A stretch of 38,373 nucleotides of DNA, taken from positions 1-38,373 of the forward strand of contig DYOS01000017.1 in NCBI GenBank assembly GCA_020720405.1, written 5' to 3'. The stretch's first letter is position 1. The number at the start of each line of letters is the position of its first letter. This document shows positions 1 through 6,545 of the stretch, one piece after another. The position numbers and the translations under genes are program-made. The notes beneath the pieces are model-generated. The model was not told the DNA's origin and did not search any database. It saw only the letters and a list, made by a program, of their open reading frames with translations. The stretch comes from Caldithrix sp. (GTDB lineage: Bacteria > Calditrichota > Calditrichia > Calditrichales > Calditrichaceae).

Positions 1-49
1 GTCATTCGTGGGCAAAGAATTTTTGGCAGGGGAAAAAATGAATCGGCTC

Positions 50-559
50 TCAGCCCAGGCTGCGCTGCAGGTTGTTCAGATTACGGTCCAGGAAATTTTG
101 CCAGCGCCGGATGCGGAATAGATGCAGATATACTTTGCTGAACAGGAGATTGATTTTTTCAATTGCCATAAACTCAGCCTCGGTGCTGCCATCGGGCAGT
201 TCGGCCAGTTTTAAAACCAGTTCAACCTTGTGACCGGTCGCTGTCAGAGAATCGCCAATTGCCTGAAGCCGCCACAGCATCGCATGGTCATCGGTCAGCA
301 AAAGCACCAGCTGGTCAATATTTAAAGCGCTTATTTTCAAGTGGAAAGATTCGCCATTATTACCTTTTTCCAGCCGGAAATCATTTTGCCACTGATCCCG
401 GTTGTTTTCCTGTCGGATTTGTGCCCACAGAACGGAAGCCGGCGCCTCAATGGTGAGATGCCGGCTGATCAGTAATTCCTCAGGCAGGACAAGGCCGTAG
501 ATAACCAGTGCCGAGAACAGAGGCAGCATGAGCAGAGCAATAATGCGCAAAGTCTTCAT
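50..559 (-). CDS. Membrane-anchored SRPBCC-like protein
   Basis: The protein has 169 residues and one N-terminal hydrophobic segment (about residues 5-25), read as an uncleaved anchor or signal sequence. The rest resembles the SRPBCC/START-like fold: an early strand (HLTIEAPASVLWAQI) is followed by 'RDQW', the layout of polyketide-cyclase/dehydrase-type proteins. No catalytic residue can be assigned, and the ligand is unknown. Its ATG overlaps the TGA stop of the upstream selenoprotein gene by 4 nt (ATGA), so the two are probably translationally coupled. Fold assignment is by pattern only; the ORF itself is secure. Confidence 0.6.
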   Translation of the reverse strand: MKTLRIIALLMLPLFSALVIYGLVLPEELLISRHLTIEAPASVLWAQIRQENNRDQWQNDFRLEKGNNGESFHLKISALNIDQLVLLLTDDHAMLWRLQAIGDSLTATGHKVELVLKLAELPDGSTEAEFMAIEKINLLFSKVYLHLFRIRRWQNFLDRNLNNLQRSLG

Positions 560-1338
560 TGGCTTAAAACCACCTTTATGGTTTGATTCCCGGCATCGGA
601 CGACAAGTGGATAAAATAAACCCCGGAAGCCGCCGGATAATTGTCCTGACTGGTTCCATCCCAGGTCACGGTATGCCGTCCCGCAGATTGGATGCCCTCG
701 CTCAGATGACGAACAAATCTACCCTGTCCGTCAAAGACACGCAACCGGACGGTCGATTGCTCAGCCAGCTCAAACTCAATGCTGATTCGGGAATTAAAGG
801 GATTGGGCCAGGCTTTGTTCAGGCTGAAGCTGCGCAGGGCCGGGGGATTGTCACCAATGGAACTGACCGCGAGCAGGTCATCGATTACCGAGCGGATTTC
901 AGTAGGGTTCACCCCGCTTTTGTAGTAACGGATAATGCCCAGTCCATCGATCACGATGCTGAAATCATTGCTTGAAATGCCGTAAGCATTTTTTGTCGAA
1001 CTGCCCTGCATCAAAGCAGGATATTGAATGCCGGTTGAGGCTTTAAAATTTTGAACCTGCGATTTACTGCCGTTCCAGTGGTCGATACCAAGTGCCACAA
1101 AATTGTCATTGGATTTATAGAAATCGGCGATTTGGGTTTGCGTGCTGTTACCAACAGACAGACAGGTTGGTCAGTTATAGCCAAAGAAAAACAGGTAAAC
1201 TACTTTGCCTCGATAGCTTAGCAATTGATGGCTGAGATTGGATGTATCCTGCAGGGTAAAATCCGGGGCCGGATCGCCCACTGCAACAGCCAGCAAAAAT
1301 GTAAATCCTGCAGCCGCCAGAAGTAATTGCTTTCTCAT
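556..1338 (-). CDS. Exported redoxin-like selenoprotein (UxxC) with C-terminal T9SS-type sorting domain
   Basis: The gene reads as 260 residues if the in-frame TGA at 1171-1173 is selenocysteine (Sec56). The ATG at 1338 has a good Shine-Dalgarno (AGGAGA, 4 nt spacer). Residues 1-20 are a signal peptide. Residues 22-155 form a thioredoxin-fold redoxin domain (DPAPDFTLQD, then VVYLFFFGYN, then U-P-T-C, then ALGIDHWNG). Residues 170-260 form a sorting domain with PNPFNS, TWDGT and ASGVYFIHL. Sec56 and Cys59 occupy the CxxC active-site position, so a thiol/selenol oxidoreductase in the periplasm or at the cell surface is inferred. A paralogue at 4077-4565 has TGA at the same site. The true stop is also TGA, overlapping the next ATG. 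A conventional caller would start this gene near 1098 and lose the active site. The alternative, a nonsense-mutated pseudogene, is unlikely given the paralogue. Confidence 0.87.
1143..1173 (-). promoter_or_regulatory. Sec UGA codon and candidate bacterial SECIS hairpin (gene at 556-1338)
   Basis: The TGA lies at 1171-1173. Counting from the base after it, nucleotides 11-12 and 14-18 pair with 22-28 (TG, a bulged T13, then CTGTT against AACAG-CA), leaving a GGT triloop at 19-21. This gives seven pairs, a single bulged U on the 5' side and G/U at +20/+21. That matches the spacing of the E. coli fdhF element as I recall it. A competing short hairpin (ACCAAC/GTTGGT) can also form. The structure was drawn by hand and no folding energy was calculated. 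Confidence 0.7.
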
Positions 1339-1471
1339 CAGGTCTCCTTTTTTTTAATTGTTTTTTATAAACTCTATCTCCGGTGATGTGTAATCAGAAA
1401 ACCATTTGTCCACGGATGATTTTCACAGATTAAATCCAGTGCAGAAATTAACCATTGAAAACCGCCAAAAT

Positions 1472-1544
1472 CGTCATTTCGAGCGCAGTGAGAAATCTTT
1501 GGGTTTACGGTCAATTTTAGATTCCTCCGGCGTTCGGAATGACG
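1472..1544. repeat. Dispersed hairpin repeat, copy A
   Basis: The two ends are imperfect inverted repeats: the left arm starts CGTCATTTCGAGCGC and the right arm ends GCGTTCGGAATGACG, with further pairing of GAAATCT to AGATTCC inside. This is the familiar 'gtcatt-cgag-gagaaatct' type of intergenic element found in many environmental genomes. It lies between the selenoprotein gene start (1338) and the beta-barrel gene end (1636). The rest of that 297-nt gap includes a stretch of the 'ccacggatgattttcacagattaaat' type near 1411-1436 and no gene. Confidence 0.6.
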
Positions 1545-1635
1545 AATCTGGTTCCCTGAATTAGCTTTTTAGCTCCCGGGAAGACCAAAAGCACAGAAAG
1601 GATCAGGCTTTCGCACAATTCCATTTTCAGGCGGA

Positions 1636-3168
1636 CTAAAAATGGCTGATCAGGGTCATTTCCACCCCGTTGAAGGGTTGAACCTCATAACAGATACCGC
1701 CCGTGCAGGCCGTTCCGCCACGCCGTTCACCCCAGAAAAGCCGCAGCTCGTGATTTTCCCCAAGACTACCTTTAATATGAGCGGCCGGCCAGACCGTAAT
1801 AATCCGGTCTTTTAATCCCTCCGTTGAGAGCCGGTCGGTTTCCAAAGGATCGTTGGAAAACTCAGAGCTTACCGAAAAGCTCCAGGCCTGAGAACGGGTA
1901 ACCCCGAAACTGAAGAAGTGATTGGCAGTGTTGTGATTGAGCGAGGAGTTAAACTGGTACAGGCGACGGAATTGCTGCCACTCGTATTGTCCCTGCCACG
2001 ACCAGCCTGCTGTTAAAGCCGCTGTTGTACTCAATCCGGCCGTGAATTGATTTTGTTTCTTCTGGAAAGCCTGATTTTCCTGTAAAAAATCAAAAAAAAG
2101 GCGCATTGTATTGGAATGACCCCAGGGATGTTCAGTCTCGATAAAATATTCTTCAAAACGGGAAGTGACACCTGCTATTTGGCTGACTGCTGTACTGTGG
2201 TTAATCGTGGCCAGATTTTCTCCGGGCAGGGCAAGCAGAGCTTCGGCCTGGAAACCGCGCTCATCAAGTGTTTCAATGACATGCGTAGTGCGATTGAGCA
2301 GGGTATAAGAATGTTCATGAACCAGGTTGGGCGGATCGTTATAATTTAAGGTCAGGTCATGATAGTCTTTATATTCCAGGCTATAGCTAAGCGGACCACG
2401 GCCACCGCTCAGGGCAAAATAAAAACCGTGGCTGCTTTCCCCGGCAAAGTTCCGGGACAAATCTTTAAACCGGAAATCATCGCCGGCATTTTGAACATAT
2501 TCAAGATAAGCATCACCGGCTAAGGGCAGATTAATCCTGGTGAAGAATCCGCCATAGCTTTGTTGTTTTGTCGTCTCCGCTGCATTCAGTACCATTAGAC
2601 CGCCATTCAGGGGAAAATCAAAACTGGTTTCAGCCTGACCGGCTGTTAGTGTAACCGGACGACGGTCGGAGAATTTCTCTCCGGGCGGTACCAGCCGGTT
2701 AAGCGGTCGGCCCCACAAAATTTTTGCCGACCAGTGTTGTTGAAAAAGAGCGATACGTGAACCAAGCAGGTCCTTCTGAAAACCGTATTGGCGACGGCTG
2801 GCCAGGTCCTCATAAACCACACCGGGCAGTTCGTAGGTACGCAACAGCAATCCCTGCCCCAGACTCTCATAAAAATGACCGGCTTCAGCCTGCCATATCT
2901 GGTTTTGATAACCAAGCCGGAACTGGGCCAGGTGGGTGTACTGTTCATCAGCGGCACCAAAGTTGAAATTTTCCAGGCGCAGCTGCCCGTTCCAGTTGCC
3001 AGGTCCCGCCTGAACGGTAAACTGGTTATGCCAGACTGTGCGCGATTTATCAGTGGAGCCGGGCAGATTGCCTAAGAGCAGGCTGCTTTGATTATCGAAA
3101 CGCAACTGAGCCTGAGCCGGCAGTATAAAAAGGAGCAGCCCGGCCGCAATGACAATAAGGAATTTCAT
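1636..3168 (-). CDS. Predicted outer-membrane beta-barrel protein, DUF6029-like
   Basis: The protein has 510 residues with a signal peptide (residues 1-20, ending PAQAQ) and long alternating polar/aromatic stretches typical of beta-barrel strands. It ends in an aromatic residue (MTLISHF), as outer-membrane proteins commonly do. The segment around residues 95-160 (AGHFYESLGQGLLLRTYE, then LLGSRIALF and ILWGRPLN) resembles DUF6029-family proteins of FCB bacteria. Function is unknown. The ATG overlaps the stop of the upstream TlpA-like gene (ATGA), which implies co-translation and a shared extracytoplasmic role. Confidence 0.65.
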   Translation of the reverse strand: MKFLIVIAAGLLLFILPAQAQLRFDNQSSLLLGNLPGSTDKSRTVWHNQFTVQAGPGNWNGQLRLENFNFGAADEQYTHLAQFRLGYQNQIWQAEAGHFYESLGQGLLLRTYELPGVVYEDLASRRQYGFQKDLLGSRIALFQQHWSAKILWGRPLNRLVPPGEKFSDRRPVTLTAGQAETSFDFPLNGGLMVLNAAETTKQQSYGGFFTRINLPLAGDAYLEYVQNAGDDFRFKDLSRNFAGESSHGFYFALSGGRGPLSYSLEYKDYHDLTLNYNDPPNLVHEHSYTLLNRTTHVIETLDERGFQAEALLALPGENLATINHSTAVSQIAGVTSRFEEYFIETEHPWGHSNTMRLFFDFLQENQAFQKKQNQFTAGLSTTAALTAGWSWQGQYEWQQFRRLYQFNSSLNHNTANHFFSFGVTRSQAWSFSVSSEFSNDPLETDRLSTEGLKDRIITVWPAAHIKGSLGENHELRLFWGERRGGTACTGGICYEVQPFNGVEMTLISHF

Positions 3169-3653
3169 TTACTGTCAGTCAATAGTTGATTGAGTTTTGC
3201 ACGTAATAAAATTTCATCACCGGGTGAAAAACCCTGATGACGGTAAACGATTTCCCCGTTGGCATTGATGATCAGCAGGGTTGGAATGGCGGTGATATTC
3301 AGCCGGGAAGCATATTCACTGTTTTCATCCCGCAGCACCGGGTATTCCAGACCATTGGCCAGGACTACCGGTTTAACTTTGGCGCTGTTGCGCGGGCTGT
3401 CGGTACTGACTCCGATAAACCGCACACCCTGTCCGTAAAATTCGGCAGAGAGCCGGTTCAGCTCGGGTAATGCCCTCAGACAGGGTTTGCACCAGGTTGC
3501 CCAGAAATCAATTACCGTCAGCGAGGTGCCGCGCAGCTCATGCACACTATTCCATTGATTATTCAAATCTTTGAGTTTAAAATCGGGCAGGGTAGCCGGA
3601 TATAAAATACCAGCCAGTAGCAGAAGGCTTAATAAAATACGATATCTGCTCAT
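3165..3653 (-). CDS. TlpA/ResA-like exported thioredoxin
   Basis: This 162-residue thioredoxin-fold protein has an N-terminal signal sequence (about residues 1-20). Its canonical active site FWATWCKPC (about residues 50-58) is followed by the cis-Pro loop AIPTLLIINANGEIV (about residues 117-131). It should be a periplasmic disulfide reductase or isomerase of the TlpA/ResA type. It lies between the two Sec-containing redoxins and is the cysteine version of that active site, a useful internal contrast. The start has the Shine-Dalgarno AGGAGA. It is divergent from the gene at 3679 with only 25 nt between the start codons. Confidence 0.88.
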   Translation of the reverse strand: MSRYRILLSLLLLAGILYPATLPDFKLKDLNNQWNSVHELRGTSLTVIDFWATWCKPCLRALPELNRLSAEFYGQGVRFIGVSTDSPRNSAKVKPVVLANGLEYPVLRDENSEYASRLNITAIPTLLIINANGEIVYRHQGFSPGDEILLRAKLNQLLTDSK

Positions 3654-3678
3654 TTAAATCTCTCCTTCAGGAAATATA

Positions 3679-4074
3679 ATGGTTGACACAATGACTGAAA
3701 CGGAAACCGGTGTTCGGTTAAAACTGGTCATAGAGCGGATCAAACCATTTCAGCTGCAATTGCAGATTCATCAGATTGGTCGGGATTTATTACTTATCCT
3801 TACAGGCGGTTCAGCCCATATCGGAGCGGTGGCGCTGGGTCAGTCTTATGGCAATGGTACGGCCAAATCGAATGCTTCGGTCATAGGCGCCTTTGGTCAT
3901 AAAGAAGACCAGCTCTCCGGGGAAATTGCCCGCTACGTAAGTAAAAAAACTGGTCAGCGCTGTTCCGTTGTTGCCGGAATTCATTTCGACAACCTGAGCC
4001 GAACCGATATTCTGATGATCCAGAGCGCAGTTCAGGAAATGGTGGAACAGGCTCTGCAAACGATGGCCAGTTAA
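3679..4074 (+). CDS. Small LpdD-like protein (prenylated-flavin chaperone-like domain)
   Basis: The product has 131 residues, no signal peptide and probably acts in the cytosol. The central motif LLLILTGGSAHIGAVALG (about residues 36-53) and the later GHKEDQLS / CSVVAGIHFDNLS resemble the LpdD-like domain, linked to prenylated-FMN-dependent decarboxylases (UbiD/LpdC). No UbiD or UbiX is in the window, so the partner is unknown. The ATG at 3679 follows AGGAAATATA. The gene runs opposite to both neighbours and stops 2 nt before the convergent selenoprotein gene ends. Family assignment is moderate. Confidence 0.6.
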   Translation: MVDTMTETETGVRLKLVIERIKPFQLQLQIHQIGRDLLLILTGGSAHIGAVALGQSYGNGTAKSNASVIGAFGHKEDQLSGEIARYVSKKTGQRCSVVAGIHFDNLSRTDILMIQSAVQEMVEQALQTMAS

Positions 4075-4076
4075 TT

Positions 4077-4565
4077 TTACTCGGCCAGAGCACTCTCAAT
4101 TGCGGCTGTTATTTTGGAAGTCTGAACCCCGTTGCCACGGTATTTGACCTGGCCGTCCTTGCCTAATACAACCGAGTAATCATACGATAAATCAAATTCA
4201 TTCTGCAGATTGCTGCCATTCAACAGCAGGGGATAGGTGATTCCGGTGAAATTCTTGAAATCACGCACCTGTGAGGCAGAACCATCCCAGCAGTCAATGC
4301 CCAGGGCCATGAAGTTTTCATCTTTATATATCTGAAAAATATCGCTTTCCGTAGCCGAACCGGCTGCCTTGCAGGAACTTCAGTTATAACCGAAGAAGAA
4401 AAGATAAACCACCCGGCCTTCATAATCACTCAGTGAAATTGATCCGTGATCAAGGCTGGTTTTTGTAAAGGCAAAACCTGATGTTGGTGTATTTTCCGTA
4501 CTCTTCGGAGTGGTACAGGCCAGAAGGAGTAAAAAAGTTACCGCGAACAGTTTTATATTTTTCAT
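4077..4565 (-). CDS. Redoxin-like selenoprotein (UxxC), predicted lipoprotein
   Basis: The gene is 162 residues when the in-frame TGA at 4380-4382 is read as selenocysteine (Sec62). The ATG at 4565 follows GGGAG. Residues 1-17 are a lipoprotein signal with lipobox LLAC, so the protein is probably lipid-anchored in the periplasm. Thioredoxin-fold landmarks are VVYLFFFGYN, then U-S-S-C (Sec62, Cys65), MALGIDCWDG, ITYPLLLNG and a C-terminal VLGKDGQVKYRG strand. It aligns closely with the redoxin domain of the protein at 556-1338, including the same TGA position, but lacks the sorting domain. It carries an extra Cys where the paralogue has His (GIDC against GIDH). Standard annotation would split it into two fragments at 4380-4565 and 4077-4310. 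Confidence 0.87.
4347..4382 (-). promoter_or_regulatory. Sec UGA codon and candidate bacterial SECIS hairpin (gene at 4077-4565)
   Basis: The TGA lies at 4380-4382. Counting from the next base, nucleotides 15-19 (AGCCG) pair with 23-27 (CGGCT) around a GTT loop at 20-22. A lower stem pairs 3-6 (TTCC) with 30-33 (GGAA) across an internal loop. G and U fall at +20/+21, the same positions as in the hairpin of the paralogue at 1143-1173, although the stem sequences are unrelated. Hand-drawn fold. Confidence 0.65.
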
Positions 4566-4592
4566 AAGGTCTCCCGATTTGTTCTTTGTAAC

Positions 4593-4607
4593 TGTAACGT
4601 GATTACA
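4593..4607. promoter_or_regulatory. Possible regulator palindrome TGTAA-N5-TTACA
   Basis: A perfect 5-bp inverted repeat (TGTAACGTGATTACA) lies 28 nt upstream of the lipoprotein selenoprotein start, within the divergent intergenic region shared with the ferritin-like gene at 4740. The half-site spacing resembles CRP/FNR-family operators, but no regulator is identified. It could be chance. Confidence 0.3.
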
Positions 4608-4739
4608 ATGAAAAATTTATTCCTTATCTAAAAAAAACTTTTTGTCCGTGCTGCGGAAATTTTCCGGGTAAGAATTTATGTCTATAAAATTTTATTTTTC
4701 CTAAATTATCCGCAGTGCAAAATCTAAACAGGAGTATCA

Positions 4740-5210
4740 ATGAAATATCTCAGCGATCTGCTCAATGTAGCCATTCAGCAGGAAATCCGTTCCCAGGAAT
4801 TGTACCGGCGCGGCATGGAAATCGTTACCGACAAAGAGACAAAGGTATTTTTAAAAGAACTGGCCGATGAAGAAGTGCAGCATGAAAAATTATTGGTAAA
4901 TGTTGTGGAAAATGGCTTGTACGATCTGAATGTGGCGGTCAGTGATCTCTCCGTTTTCGAGCCCGACGAGGCCAGCCACGGTCCGGAAAGTCTTGCTTTC
5001 AAACCGGAGTGGAAAATGGAAGAAATTCTGGAACTGGCCCTGAAAAGGGAATTCCGGGCTAACCAGCTATTCCAGGCTATGGCAGCGACAACTGTTGACC
5101 AGGAGTTGAAAACTTTGTTTAATAAGTTGGCTGAAGAAGAGATAAATCATCATCGGGCGGTAGAGAAAAAGTACAATCTGCACAAAGGTCTGATGGGGCC
5201 GGAAAACTGA
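4740..5210 (+). CDS. Ferritin-like diiron protein (rubrerythrin-related)
   Basis: This 156-residue all-helical protein contains two related halves with diiron-binding signatures: AIQQEIRSQELY (residues 12-23) and ADEEVQHEKLL (42-52), then ALKREFRANQLF (about 101-112) and AEEEINHHRAVEKKY (132-146). These are the E...ExxH pairs of the ferritin-like superfamily, as in the rubrerythrin core. The rubredoxin-type zinc or iron domain is absent. A role in peroxide or iron handling is likely but not provable here. It is transcribed divergently from the selenoprotein lipoprotein. The start follows CAGGAGTATCA, a clear ribosome-binding site. Confidence 0.8.
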   Translation: MKYLSDLLNVAIQQEIRSQELYRRGMEIVTDKETKVFLKELADEEVQHEKLLVNVVENGLYDLNVAVSDLSVFEPDEASHGPESLAFKPEWKMEEILELALKREFRANQLFQAMAATTVDQELKTLFNKLAEEEINHHRAVEKKYNLHKGLMGPEN

Positions 5211-5274
5211 TCTGTGACTGATGTCAGTTTTCGGGCAGATAAGAAAAAAAGATCAAAACAGCTATTTGGTTTTT

Positions 5275-5473
5275 AACACAGAGTTAGCAGAGAATATGAG
5301 AATACCGGTTTTTTAAATTCCGAATTCCCATCTCCTTCGGTTTTATCAGTGTCAATCGGTGGCTACTTTTTCTTTATTGAGATTTCTCATCTCCCGCCCG
5401 GGCGGGATTCTTCGAAGACTTGTCCCGCTCCGGCGGGATGACAAGCCTGGTAGGTTCTTCAATTCCAAATTCC
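5275..5473. repeat. Dispersed hairpin repeat, copy B, within a 288-nt gene-free gap
   Basis: The gap 5211-5498 holds no convincing gene. It contains a fragment of the 'aacacagag..agcagagaa' type (about 5277-5294), a 14-nt palindrome CCCGCCCGGGCGGG (5393-5406), and a hairpin TCCCGC-TCCG-GCGGGA (5423-5438) followed by TGACAAG. The 18-nt string TCTTCAATTCCAAATTCC at 5456-5473 recurs exactly at 8809-8826. The tail 'ctttgtggttaattttta' (5491-5508) runs into the end of mutY. Confidence 0.6.
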
Positions 5474-5498
5474 CAATTCCGTTCTGTGTGCTTTGTGG

Positions 5499-6545
5499 TT
5501 AATTTTTAGTGTTTTCGGCGGCTGAAAAACAATAAATCAGGTCAAGCTGCTCAATAATCTTCAGATGTGCTTTGTGTATTGCTTTATCCAACAATTCTTC
5601 TGTTCCAAGCATGGCCGTCTGCTGGTAATTCTTCAATTCCGGCAGGTCGGACGGATCGTGAATTATGATATAACTGTAATACAAATCGATATGGCTATAG
5701 CTGTGTTTAAGAATTCTCTGCCCGCCAGCTAAATGCTCAAGTTCATGGAGCGACCCGAGTTCACGGAGCGGAAATTCCCACATGGCGGGCAGTAATCCCG
5801 TGGCTGGGCGCTGGGCCAGCAGCCAGCCTTTGCTGTTCCGATAAATACAGGCCAGTTGAAACCGTTTTTGTTTTGGCGGTGGCGGTGATTTGAATGGGAT
5901 GACGGTGGTTTGATCCTGTTTTTTTGCCAGACACAAACCGGACAGAGGACAACGAATGCAGGACGGATTTTTCGGCTTACAAACTGTGGCGCCTAATTCC
6001 ATCAATGCCTCATTAAAATCACCCGGTTTTTCAACTGGAATAATATCCTGCAGAAAGCGGCGCACTTTTAGTTTTGTTTGCCCCTGCCGGATGTCCTCCG
6101 GCCAGGTCATAAACCGCATAACCACGCGCAGCACATTACCATCAACAACCGGGTATGGTTGGTTAAAAGCAATAGAGAGTATGGCTGCCGCTGTGTAATC
6201 ACCGATTCCCGGCAGGGTCAGTGCTTCCTTCAGATATGGCGGAAACTGTCCGTTGAAACCGGATTCAATAATTTGGGCAGCCTTGAGCAGATTGCGGGCC
6301 CGGTTATAATAGCCGAGACCCCGCCACAGTCTGATAATATCAGCCTCATCGGCGGCGGCCAGAGTTGAAATATCCGGGAACCGGGCAAAAATATTCAGAT
6401 AATAAGGTATAGCCTGTCTGACCTGTGTTTGCTGCAGCAGGTACTCGGAGAGAAAAACCGGGTACCATCCGGCCACATCCCGCCAGGGCAGAGGGCGCTT
6501 GTTGACGCTGAACCATTCCGTGATCAGCGAGGCGAAGGTGTCCAA
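5499..6545 (-). CDS. mutY: A/G-specific adenine glycosylase MutY
   Basis: The protein removes adenine mispaired with 8-oxoguanine in base-excision repair. Its 348 residues show the full family layout. The catalytic Glu34 is in SEYLLQQTQV, the helix-hairpin-helix is LPGIGDYTAAA (111-121), and the catalytic Asp135 is in VVDGNV. The [4Fe-4S] ligands are Cys189, 196, 199 and 205 (C-x6-C-x2-C-x5-C). The C-terminal half is a NUDIX-like 8-oxoG recognition domain. The start is a TTG at 6545 directly after the TAG stop of the PhoH gene. No better in-frame start exists, and the N-terminus aligns with the family from here. It is co-oriented with and immediately downstream of phoH. Confidence 0.95.
   Translation of the reverse strand: MDTFASLITEWFSVNKRPLPWRDVAGWYPVFLSEYLLQQTQVRQAIPYYLNIFARFPDISTLAAADEADIIRLWRGLGYYNRARNLLKAAQIIESGFNGQFPPYLKEALTLPGIGDYTAAAILSIAFNQPYPVVDGNVLRVVMRFMTWPEDIRQGQTKLKVRRFLQDIIPVEKPGDFNEALMELGATVCKPKNPSCIRCPLSGLCLAKKQDQTTVIPFKSPPPPKQKRFQLACIYRNSKGWLLAQRPATGLLPAMWEFPLRELGSLHELEHLAGGQRILKHSYSHIDLYYSYIIIHDPSDLPELKNYQQTAMLGTEELLDKAIHKAHLKIIEQLDLIYCFSAAENTKN

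Noticed and set aside
583-975. 130-codon plus-strand frame antisense to selenoprotein 1
   Set aside because: No ribosome-binding site or homology; the minus strand encodes a recognisable sorting domain.
3682-3687. TTGACA inside the start of the LpdD-like gene as a promoter
   Set aside because: No -10-like hexamer at 16-18 nt on the same strand.
556-4565. Genome-wide reassignment of TGA to a sense codon
   Set aside because: TGA is the natural stop of many intact genes here (TlpA-like, ferritin-like, FecCD, LD-carboxypeptidase, UbiA-family, carA, and selenoprotein 1 itself).
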